From Spirochaetales bacterium (GTDB lineage: Bacteria; Spirochaetota; Spirochaetia; ARS1246): DNA of 28,771 nucleotides. The stretch lies in NCBI GenBank assembly GCA_016930115.1, contig JAFGHN010000250.1, positions 1-28,771 of the forward strand, read 5' to 3'. Shown here in pieces: positions 22,281 through 28,771 of the stretch. Position 1 is the first letter of the stretch, and each line of letters opens with the position of its first letter. The notes under the pieces are model-generated. The model worked only from the letters and a program-made list of their open reading frames with translations. It did no database searches and was not told the DNA's origin. The position numbers and the translations under genes are program-made.

Positions 22281-22778
22281 ATGGGAGATATGGATATCCG
22301 TCCGCCGGACGGTTCGCGCAAGAGCAAAAGGATCGATGGCCGTGGCAACTCCGGTCGTAGAGGCGGACGTGCCGGGAAGGGCAACAAAGGGCAGAACGCC
22401 CGCGCGGGTGGTGGTGTGCGTCCAGGATTTGAAGGCGGGCAGATGCCGCTCTACAGACGAATACCCCGCAAGGGATTTTCGAATTTCCCTTTCAAGCGTG
22501 AGTTTGAAGTAGTGAATGTAGCCACTCTTGATAAAAAGTATGCGGATGGTGAAACCGTTTCGATTGAAACGCTCAGGGAGAAACGTATCGTCAAGAAAAA
22601 ATCAGTCATTGTCAAGATACTCGGAGAAGGTGAATTGACGAAGAAACTGACGGTACAGATCAACGCTGTTTCTGCCCAAGCCAGAGCGAAAATCGAGATG
22701 GCCGGAGGCACTGTGGCGGAAGCGCCGGTGAAGACAGGCTCAGAAAAGGATAATGAGGGTAATGTAGATGGCGAGTAA
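22281..22778 (+). CDS. rplO: 50S ribosomal protein L15
   Basis: The 165-residue L15 has the glycine- and arginine-rich N-terminal arm (DGRGNSGRRGGRAGKGNKGQ at about 20-39) that threads into 23S rRNA, then FEGGQMPLYRRIPRKGF. It is longer than the common 145-150 residues because of a charged C-terminal tail of about 15-20 residues (KTGSEKDNEGNVDGE). Its last 11 bases overlap the start of secY, so secY translation is probably coupled to it. Confidence 0.96.
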   Translation: MGDMDIRPPDGSRKSKRIDGRGNSGRRGGRAGKGNKGQNARAGGGVRPGFEGGQMPLYRRIPRKGFSNFPFKREFEVVNVATLDKKYADGETVSIETLREKRIVKKKSVIVKILGEGELTKKLTVQINAVSAQARAKIEMAGGTVAEAPVKTGSEKDNEGNVDGE

Positions 22779-24093
22779 TCCGATAGTGGATGTATTTCGC
22801 ATAAAAGATCTGCGTGACAGAATACTCTTTACCATTTTCATGCTGGTGATATTCCGTCTCGGCGTGGCGTTGCCCATTCCGGGCATCAACATAAACGCGC
22901 TGAAACTCTATTTTATGGCGCAGGAATCTGCCTCAACGGCGATTGGAATCACCGATTATATCGATTTTTTTGCCGGAGGAGCCTTCAAGAATTTCTCGGT
23001 GTTCATGTTGAGTATCATGCCGTATATTTCGATGTCGATCATCATGCAGCTTCTGGTACTCGTTTTTCCTAAGCTTAAGAAAATATCGGAGGAAGAAGGC
23101 GGAAGGAAGAAGATACAGCGCTACACACGTTACGGTACGGTAGTGATGTGTCTGATTCAGTCGTATACCGTCACCATTTACGCTAACTCGATACCCGACG
23201 CTATTGCCATTGCGCGGGTACCGTATACTATCATCGCAATGTTGACGGTTACCACGGGCACCATCTTTCTCATGTGGATGGGAGAGCAGATAACCCAGCG
23301 GGGTGTCGGAAACGGTATTTCTTTGCTTATTTTCGCAGGCATCGTCGCTCGGATGCCCGCAGCATTCGTAGAGTTGTTCAGGAAGGTCGGCGCCGGTGAG
23401 TTGAATCCGGTTTTCGTCATCATAGTACTAGCGATGTTTGTTGGAGTCATCGCGCTTGTCATTTACGAGCAGCAGGGACAGCGGAAGATCCCGGTGCACT
23501 ACGCAAAACGAATCGTCGGCAGAAGGATGTACGGCGGGCAGAATACCTATCTGCCCTTTAAAATCAATCCGTCCGGCGTTATACCGGTTATCTTTGCTTC
23601 GTCGATTCTAACTTTTCCGATACAGATAGCCCAGAATCTGGCGGGAAATGTGCGATGGCTCGGTGATTTCGCTTATTGGATAAGACCCGGCGGCTTGCCC
23701 TACATCATCATTTATGCGTTGCTGATCATCTTTTTCGCGTATTTCTACACGCAGGTGACCCTTAACCCGGTGGAAATATCGAAACAGATACGGGAGAACG
23801 GCGGATCGATACCTGGTATCAGATCCGATAAAATGGAAGAGTACCTGAGCCGGATTCTGTCGAGGATTATATTGCCTGGCGCTCTTTTCCTTGCATTTAT
23901 CGCGATTATACCCACGATTGTTCAAGGGCTCTTCAATTTTCCTGCGGAGTTAGCGCTCCTCATGGGAGGCACATCACTCTTGATTATGGTCGGCGTTGAT
24001 CTTGATACGATGTCACAGATTGAAGGACACCTGCGGATGCATCACCATGAGGGTCTTACAAAAAAAGGAAGAATCAGGTCCAGAAACCTATAG
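22768..24093 (+). CDS. secY: Preprotein translocase subunit SecY
   Basis: This 441-residue inner-membrane protein is the pore of the Sec translocon. About ten hydrophobic helices are visible, with family motifs VALPIPGININ after helix 1, the plug region near FFAGGAFKNFSVFMLSIMP, GNGISLLIFAGI mid-protein, and NPVEISKQIRENGGSIPGIR in the cytosolic loop that docks SecA and ribosomes. Partner SecE is at 110. The ATG overlaps rplO by 11 bases. adk and map, which commonly follow secY, are absent; rpmJ is next. Confidence 0.98.
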   Translation: MASNPIVDVFRIKDLRDRILFTIFMLVIFRLGVALPIPGININALKLYFMAQESASTAIGITDYIDFFAGGAFKNFSVFMLSIMPYISMSIIMQLLVLVFPKLKKISEEEGGRKKIQRYTRYGTVVMCLIQSYTVTIYANSIPDAIAIARVPYTIIAMLTVTTGTIFLMWMGEQITQRGVGNGISLLIFAGIVARMPAAFVELFRKVGAGELNPVFVIIVLAMFVGVIALVIYEQQGQRKIPVHYAKRIVGRRMYGGQNTYLPFKINPSGVIPVIFASSILTFPIQIAQNLAGNVRWLGDFAYWIRPGGLPYIIIYALLIIFFAYFYTQVTLNPVEISKQIRENGGSIPGIRSDKMEEYLSRILSRIILPGALFLAFIAIIPTIVQGLFNFPAELALLMGGTSLLIMVGVDLDTMSQIEGHLRMHHHEGLTKKGRIRSRNL

Positions 24094-24104
24094 GAGTCCA
24101 GGAT

Positions 24105-24218
24105 ATGAAAGTAAGAGCGAGCATTAAACCTATGTGTGACAACTGCAAGATAATACGCCGTAAAGGCGTATTGCGCATTGTTTGTACCAATCCAAAGCAC
24201 AAGCAGCGGCAGAGGTAG
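24105..24218 (+). CDS. rpmJ: 50S ribosomal protein L36, zinc-binding type
   Basis: A 37-residue L36 lies in the 135-base interval between secY and rpsM. It reads MKVRASIKPMCDNCK at the start and keeps the zinc set Cys11, Cys14, Cys27 and His32. TAGGAGTCCAGG lies upstream of the ATG. Its place just before rpsM is the usual one, although infA, often its neighbour, is absent. Confidence 0.97.
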   Translation: MKVRASIKPMCDNCKIIRRKGVLRIVCTNPKHKQRQR

Positions 24219-24228
24219 GAGAGAAATC

Positions 24229-24606
24229 ATGGCACGAATTGCAGGCATTGACTTACCGAACAAACCGGTGAGTATCGCGTTGACTTATATCTACGGTATT
24301 GGACGCACATCCGGGAGGGAAATTTGCGAGAAAGCCGGCGTTGATCCTGCCATCAGGATGAACGATGTATCGCCGGATGATGCGGCAAAACTCAGACAGA
24401 TAATAGAAAACGAATACAAGGTGGAAGGACGGCTGCGAACTGAAATAGCCCTCAACATAAAACGCCTGATGGACATTGGCTGTTATCGAGGGCTTCGGCA
24501 CAGACGAGGACTTCCGGTGCGCGGGCAGAGAACAAAGACCAATGCCCGGACAAGGAAAGGAAAGAAAAAAACCGTGGCCGGCAAGAAAAAAGCAGCCCAG
24601 GGTTAG
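24229..24606 (+). CDS. rpsM: 30S ribosomal protein S13
   Basis: The 125-residue S13 begins MARIAGIDLPNKPVSIALTY and includes the helix-two-turn-helix IYGIGRTSGREIC, then YRGLRHRRGLPVRGQRTKT and a very basic tail (KGKKKTVAGKKKAAQG) that reaches the P-site tRNA. S13 bridges the 30S head to the 50S. The ATG at 24229 follows TAGGAGAG; an in-frame start at 24178 lies inside rpmJ and was rejected. It opens the alpha cluster. Confidence 0.97.
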   Translation: MARIAGIDLPNKPVSIALTYIYGIGRTSGREICEKAGVDPAIRMNDVSPDDAAKLRQIIENEYKVEGRLRTEIALNIKRLMDIGCYRGLRHRRGLPVRGQRTKTNARTRKGKKKTVAGKKKAAQG

Positions 24607-24620
24607 CGGAGGAATAGGAT

Positions 24621-25001
24621 TTGGCAAAGACGAAGAAAAGAAAGGAAAAGAAGACAGTATACGAAGGGAAAGTCTTCATACAGGCAACCTTCAACAATAC
24701 GATAGTCACCATAACGGATTTAAACGGCAACGCGGTATCCTGGTCCAGCGCCGGCTCTCTTGGCTTCCGGGGCGCAAAGAAATCGACGCCGTACGCTGCC
24801 CAAACCACCGCAGAAACCGCGGCGCGGAAAGCGATAGATCAGGGACTGCGAGAGGTCCATGTGTATGTGAACGGGCCGGGGGTCGGGCGGGAGTCTGCGA
24901 TTCGTTCTCTCGGTGCTCTTGGCCTGACAGTTCGGAGCATCAAGGATGTTACGCCGATTCCGCATAACGGATGTCGTCCTAGAAAAAGTCGAAGAGTGTA
25001 G
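24621..25001 (+). CDS. rpsK: 30S ribosomal protein S11
   Basis: This 126-residue S11 of the platform contains FIQATFNNTIVTITDLNGN, WSSAGSLGFRGAKKSTPYAA and the C-terminal PIPHNGCRPRKSRRV, all family hallmarks. The start codon is TTG (24621) preceded by GGAGGA at good spacing; it gives the expected N terminus MAKTKKRKEKK. A TTG start is rare for a ribosomal protein and may lower initiation or tie it to rpsM, 14 bases upstream. Confidence 0.96.
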   Translation: MAKTKKRKEKKTVYEGKVFIQATFNNTIVTITDLNGNAVSWSSAGSLGFRGAKKSTPYAAQTTAETAARKAIDQGLREVHVYVNGPGVGRESAIRSLGALGLTVRSIKDVTPIPHNGCRPRKSRRV

Positions 25002-25016
25002 AGAGGTCGTTAATTT

Positions 25017-25652
25017 ATGGCGAGATATACCGCAGCGGTGTGCAGGCTCTGCAGGACAGAGGGAAAGAAGCTCTTTCTCAAGGGAGAACGATGCCACGGG
25101 GCGAAGTGCCCCATCACGAAAAAGCGAAATCCTCCCGGGAAAGGCCCTCGCTCACGCATGAGGAAACCGTCGAACTACGGAATCCAGTTGAGAGAAAAGC
25201 AACGGTTGAAACGCATATACGGAATGCTCGAAAGGCAGTTTCACAACGTGTTCGAAAAGGCCGACCAAATGGGAGGCAAGACTGGTGATAACCTTATCTC
25301 CCTGCTAGAATGCCGGCTCGATAACATTGTGTTTCGTATGCGTTTTGCGACGTCCCGCAGCCAGGCGCGGCAGCTCGTGTCTCATGGACACGTGCTCGTA
25401 AACGGCAAGCGTGTGACGGTGCCATCGTTTACAGTAAAAGAAAATGATCAGGTTGAAATTCAGGAGAAAAGCAAGAAATTGCTGGTAATAAAAGAGGGCT
25501 TGAGAGAATTTACGAGGTCGGGCGTTGTGCCATGGCTGGAAGTGGATCCCGATAACATGAAGGGCACCGTTAAAGCGATTCCGCGGAGGTCCGACGTCAC
25601 GGATATTGCTGAAGTGAATGAACAGCTTATCGTAGAGCTCTATTCCAAATAG
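25017..25652 (+). CDS. rpsD: 30S ribosomal protein S4, zinc-binding type
   Basis: The 211-residue S4 starts MARYTAAVCRLCRTEGKKLF and keeps the complete zinc site Cys9, Cys12, Cys26 and Cys31 of the C+ type. The S4 RNA-binding domain is at about 95-160 with SRSQARQLVSHGHVLVNGK. S4 nucleates 30S assembly and in E. coli represses the alpha operon. It lies between rpsK and rpoA in the standard order. Confidence 0.98.
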   Translation: MARYTAAVCRLCRTEGKKLFLKGERCHGAKCPITKKRNPPGKGPRSRMRKPSNYGIQLREKQRLKRIYGMLERQFHNVFEKADQMGGKTGDNLISLLECRLDNIVFRMRFATSRSQARQLVSHGHVLVNGKRVTVPSFTVKENDQVEIQEKSKKLLVIKEGLREFTRSGVVPWLEVDPDNMKGTVKAIPRRSDVTDIAEVNEQLIVELYSK

Positions 25653-25660
25653 GAGTCATC

Positions 25661-26725
25661 ATGGCACGAAAAAACCTGTTGAAGGGATTCAAGAAGCCGA
25701 AAGGTATCACCTTCGAACACAGTGAGGTAAAGCCGGATTACGGAAAATTCGTGGCTTATCCTTTTGAACGGGGGTTCGGCACAACGATAGGTAACACGTT
25801 GCGCCGGGTGCTGCTCTCGTCGATACAAGGCTATGCCATAACAGCGGTTAAGATAACCTCGTACGACGATGAAGGCACGCCTCATCTCATCTCCAGCGAG
25901 TTCGAATCCATTCCGCACGTCGTTGAAGATACTCCCGAGATAATAAATAACCTGAAAAGACTCAGGCTGAAACTCCAGGATGATGTGGAACAGGTAACGC
26001 ATCTCATCGAGTGCAAAGGGAGCGGAGAAATAAAAGGCGAAGTCCTGGAGACCGGCTCGAATATCACGGTTATCAACAAGGATCAGAAGATCGCCACGTT
26101 AAGTAAAAAGGCCAATTTTGATCTGGAGTTGCAGATCGATCTTGGGCGTGGTTACGTGCCTGCGGAAGTAAACGAGAAATACGTGGAAGTGGTGGGAACC
26201 ATACCCATTGATGCCGTTTTTTCGCCGATCAGAAGGGTCAAGTTCGAAACCGAGAACACTCGTGTCGGGCAGCGTAGTGATTATGATAAGTTGGTTCTCG
26301 AAGTATGGACCGATGGAACGATTGCGCCGGAAGATGCAGTGGCGGAAGCCGCCAAGATTACAAAAGATCACTTCACCATTTTCATCAATTTCGATGAAGA
26401 CGCAGTCGGCGGAGACGATGAGCTGGATGAGGAAGAGGAGCGCGTAAAAGCCATTCTTGATACCCCGGTGGAAGAACTTGAGTTGTCGGTACGTTCAAGC
26501 AACTGTCTCAAGAATGCGAATATCAAGACCATCGGTGATTTGACCAGAAGGACCGAGGACGATATAGCAAAAACACGCAACTTTGGCAAAAAATCGCTTC
26601 AAGAGATCAAAGAAAAGCTTCAGGAATGGGGATTGAGCTTCGGAATGTCGGATTACAGTTCGCTGAAAGCATCGAAGAAGCTGCAACATCAGCAAGAGAA
26701 GGAAGACGAGAGCGATGAAACATAG
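25661..26725 (+). CDS. rpoA: DNA-directed RNA polymerase subunit alpha
   Basis: The 354-residue alpha subunit has the N-terminal dimerisation domain (about 1-235; YPFERGFGTTIGNTLRRVLLSS) that binds beta and beta', an acidic linker (about 245-262, rich in Asp and Glu), and a C-terminal domain (about 266-330; LSVRSSNCLKNANIKTIGDL, NFGKKSLQEIKEKL) that binds UP elements and activators. A Ser/Lys/Glu-rich tail of about 20 residues follows. It ends inside the first codons of rplQ (11-base overlap). Confidence 0.98.
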   Translation: MARKNLLKGFKKPKGITFEHSEVKPDYGKFVAYPFERGFGTTIGNTLRRVLLSSIQGYAITAVKITSYDDEGTPHLISSEFESIPHVVEDTPEIINNLKRLRLKLQDDVEQVTHLIECKGSGEIKGEVLETGSNITVINKDQKIATLSKKANFDLELQIDLGRGYVPAEVNEKYVEVVGTIPIDAVFSPIRRVKFETENTRVGQRSDYDKLVLEVWTDGTIAPEDAVAEAAKITKDHFTIFINFDEDAVGGDDELDEEEERVKAILDTPVEELELSVRSSNCLKNANIKTIGDLTRRTEDDIAKTRNFGKKSLQEIKEKLQEWGLSFGMSDYSSLKASKKLQHQQEKEDESDET

Positions 26726-27239
26726 AATCGGCTACAACAGAATCGGGAGAAAGGCTTCTCAACGCAAAGCCCTGGTCAAAAACATGGTGACCCAACTCTA
26801 CCGGCACGAGAGAATACGCACTACCAAGACCAAAGCCCTGGAAGTTCGACGCAAGGCTGAAAAGCTTATTTCGCGCGCCAAGGAAGATTCGGTGCATAAC
26901 AGAAGGATCGTGGCGAAGCTGGTGCAGGACAAAGAAGTGCTCGCAAAGCTCTTTACAGATATTGCCCCCGGTTTTTCCGACAGACCCGGCGGGTATACAC
27001 GGATTCTTAAACTCGGTTACCGGAAAGGCGATTCCGCCGAGATGGTGTTACTTGAGCTTGTGGGAAGGGAAGGGCAGGAAGCACCTCGCAGGAGACGTGC
27101 CAGACCGGCGGTGAACACGGAACCTTCTCAGACGGAAGTCACCGGAGAGACTGCCGCGGAGGAATCGGTTGCCGAGGCGGCGGAAAGGGCGGCTTCGGAT
27201 GCAGAAGTGGAAGCCGAATCGGAGACGGACGAAAAATAG
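26715..27239 (+). CDS. rplQ: 50S ribosomal protein L17 with acidic C-terminal extension
   Basis: The first 117 residues are a normal L17 (MKHRIGYNRIGRKASQRKAL, RTTKTKALEVRRKAEKLI, GGYTRILKLGYRKGD). They are followed by an extension of about 57 residues: a short basic patch (PRRRRAR) and then a low-complexity run rich in Ala, Glu, Thr and Ser. The total of 174 residues is well above the common 115-140. The ATG overlaps rpoA by 11 bases, implying coupling. L17 sits near the tunnel exit. This is the last gene of the ribosomal block. Confidence 0.97.
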   Translation: MKHRIGYNRIGRKASQRKALVKNMVTQLYRHERIRTTKTKALEVRRKAEKLISRAKEDSVHNRRIVAKLVQDKEVLAKLFTDIAPGFSDRPGGYTRILKLGYRKGDSAEMVLLELVGREGQEAPRRRRARPAVNTEPSQTEVTGETAAEESVAEAAERAASDAEVEAESETDEK

Positions 27240-27271
27240 GATCGTAGGATTCAAGGCACAAGAGTTCATCT

Positions 27272-27294
27272 GAAGGATAATCAGCTACCTTTTT
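27272..27294 (+). terminator. Possible weak terminator after rplQ
   Basis: AAGG (27273-27276) and TA (27278-27279) can pair with TA (27286-27287) and CCTT (27288-27291) around ATCAGC, running into TTT. The stem is short and AT-containing with a bulged A. It is the only terminator-like fold I found after the ribosomal block. Confidence 0.25.
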
Positions 27295-27348
27295 GTATCA
27301 TTTTCAACCAGAAGGCGTTTTTATAGTCACACCCCATTCCAACTTGCG

Positions 27349-27377
27349 TTTAAAACAGATGGAAAAAAGGATACAAT
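27349..27377 (+). promoter_or_regulatory. Possible promoter of the final gene
   Basis: TTTAAA (27349-27354) and TACAAT (27372-27377) are 17 bases apart, in the 201-base gap before the membrane-protein gene. A separate -10-like TATAGT at 27322 lacks a good -35. Both are weak; the gap otherwise shows nothing clear. Confidence 0.35.
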
Positions 27378-27440
27378 GTTCCGATAATCAAGGGGTAGAG
27401 ACCGGTTAGGAGTCGGATTCGGGATAAGCGCCGTATATAA

Positions 27441-28771
27441 ATGAAATCTCTTGTTCGCTTTGCTCTTAGTCTCCTCATTACAGTCGTATTATTCGCGTTA
27501 TTCACTTTTATTGCCTTTTCAGGCCTGTTTGATTATATCGAATCGCGATTCTATGATGAGCGGGTCGAGACTCTCGAACGCCAGTACGTGCAAGCTGCTG
27601 TCACGGTACTCGATGATTTTCATGAAGAGAACCTTAACAGGTTCAGGCGCTTGCTTCAAAATAGCGCGGTCGCTTCCATCTATAACGCCAACCAAAGTAG
27701 AGAGCAGATAAGCGTAACGCGAAACACCTTCGAGTTGCTAAACATCGATTACAGCGATTTTATCGGCGCCAGATTCATCGATGGCGATGGATTCATTCAT
27801 TTCAGTACTTTCCCGGAGGATATACAATCATCAACAGACCTGGCGAGAGAGTACAAACGGTTACTTCCTGCTGAAGGCGAGTTCAGTCTTGGAGATTTAC
27901 TAGCCAACGAAAGTGATCCCGAAGGTCTTCTTATCGACGCCAACCGCGGGCTCTTTGTTTACAAGCTGAGGTTCTTGAGCGGCACCGCGCTTTTCTATGT
28001 TTCGACACGAGGTCTTGCGCCGGCACTCGTGCAGGGCAATGTTCTCGATATCGGCGCCAGGTATTCGCTGATCCACGACCAGGGGATACTTCTCAGGCTT
28101 GAAAGCGGGATTGTAACCGACCTGGAAGAACGCGTCAGGGAACTTTGGGAAAACGAAAAAGGCATTGCGGAGTTTCAGCCGGTTGCGGAAACCGAGTCGG
28201 AAGTGCAACTTATCGTTTATGCAGAGGTGTCGCCTTTGAGCGGGAAGGTGGGCACTATCATAAACGAAGACCGGCTTGAGTTCACCCTGGGTCTGAAAAT
28301 CCTTCTCCTCGCCTCCTTTTTCCTCACAGCATTCCTGATAGTCTTTTTGCTTCTGAGCATCCGGCAGGATCGTATGCTCGTTCTCTCCGAAAGGATCAAG
28401 CGTTTCCAGATAGAATTCCTCAAAGGCTACGTAGCCAAACGCGAAGAAATAAATTGGGATCTCTGGAAAAGGGACCTTGGCAGCAGAAAGGAAGAAATCC
28501 GGAAAAACATACGAAAAGGGATCGGAAAACTCAAAGATGATCGTGTCAAAGAGGTTGACGCACTCATAGACAAAAGCTGGGATGAGATACTCGACGTAAT
28601 CGGCGCCCGCATTGAAGCGGCGCCTTCTCAGCAACTGGAAGTGCGGAATCTTGAAGACGTGATCAGGCGCGTGGTAAGCGATAAATCGTTGCTGAGCGCC
28701 GTACGTGGTGAAGCCGCCAAATCAGCGATCGAGAGTAGGACAACGGTGCCTGTGGAAGCAGTCGACGAAGC
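27441..28771 (+). CDS. Unrecognised two-helix membrane protein, C terminus cut by window end
   Basis: The frame stays open for 443 codons to the window edge. Helix 1 is at about residues 6-30 (RFALSLLITVVLFALFTFIA). Residues 31-283 form an extracytoplasmic domain with no cysteine and no motif I recognise. Helix 2 is at about 284-307 (ILLLASFFLTAFLIVFLLL). A charged cytoplasmic part follows, with likely coiled coil at about 310-395 rich in Lys, Glu and Arg. The layout recalls sensor proteins, but no HAMP, kinase or cyclase motif is seen before the sequence ends. The ATG directly follows an in-frame stop (27438-27440), and no good Shine-Dalgarno sequence is near. Function unknown. Confidence 0.85.
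   Translation, partial: MKSLVRFALSLLITVVLFALFTFIAFSGLFDYIESRFYDERVETLERQYVQAAVTVLDDFHEENLNRFRRLLQNSAVASIYNANQSREQISVTRNTFELLNIDYSDFIGARFIDGDGFIHFSTFPEDIQSSTDLAREYKRLLPAEGEFSLGDLLANESDPEGLLIDANRGLFVYKLRFLSGTALFYVSTRGLAPALVQGNVLDIGARYSLIHDQGILLRLESGIVTDLEERVRELWENEKGIAEFQPVAETESEVQLIVYAEVSPLSGKVGTIINEDRLEFTLGLKILLLASFFLTAFLIVFLLLSIRQDRMLVLSERIKRFQIEFLKGYVAKREEINWDLWKRDLGSRKEEIRKNIRKGIGKLKDDRVKEVDALIDKSWDEILDVIGARIEAAPSQQLEVRNLEDVIRRVVSDKSLLSAVRGEAAKSAIESRTTVPVEAVDE

Noticed and set aside
1..28771. Mobile elements, CRISPR arrays, phage genes or defence systems
   Set aside because: No transposase, integrase, direct-repeat array or terminal inverted repeats were seen; coding content is core housekeeping throughout except the last gene.

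Overview
The window is one almost unbroken block of translation, transcription and secretion genes, all on the + strand. It carries tRNA-Trp, secE, nusG, rplK, rplA, rplJ, rplL, rpoB, rpoC, rpsL, rpsG, tuf, the S10 cluster (rpsJ to rpsQ), the spc cluster (rplN to secY, rpmJ) and the alpha cluster (rpsM, rpsK, rpsD, rpoA, rplQ). It ends in the first 443 codons of an unrecognised two-helix membrane protein. I see no mobile element, CRISPR array, phage gene or broken gene. In coding terms this is a core housekeeping region; most of what is unusual lies in the gaps between genes.

A bacterium of the phylum Spirochaetota is the most likely source (moderate confidence, no database search possible). 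The rifampicin pocket of RpoB has Asn at the position of E. coli Ser531, which is the known natural state of spirochaetes. fusA is absent between rpsG and tuf, tuf leads directly into the S10 cluster, and adk, map and infA are absent between secY and rpsM. The EF-Tu sequence looks spirochaetal to me. Base composition is moderate and strong Shine-Dalgarno sequences precede most genes.

Layout: (1) 13-3152, tRNA-Trp, secE-nusG and the stalk/L1 proteins, with a leader before rplK that resembles an L1 autoregulatory site. (2) 3153-11081, an attenuator-like hairpin, then rpoB-rpoC. (3) 11078-12017, a near-consensus promoter overlapping the rpoC stop codon, then rpsL-rpsG. (4) 12018-12381, a 364-base gap with a good promoter followed by about 285 bases of strongly folded leader, the best candidate here for an undescribed regulatory RNA. 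(5) 12382-13616, tuf and a textbook intrinsic terminator. (6) 13629-27239, 27 tightly packed genes from rpsJ to rplQ, many overlapping by a few bases, with one 121-base structured gap between rpsJ and rplC. (7) 27240-28771, a non-coding stretch and the partial membrane protein.

The genes together supply most large- and small-subunit ribosomal proteins, the three catalytic-core RNA polymerase subunits, EF-Tu, NusG and the SecYE translocon core. The intergenic signals look placed to set ratios within this set: L1 feedback on rplK-rplA, a drop in transcription before rpoBC, a fresh start for rpsLG, and separate control of tuf, which is needed in large excess over ribosomal proteins.
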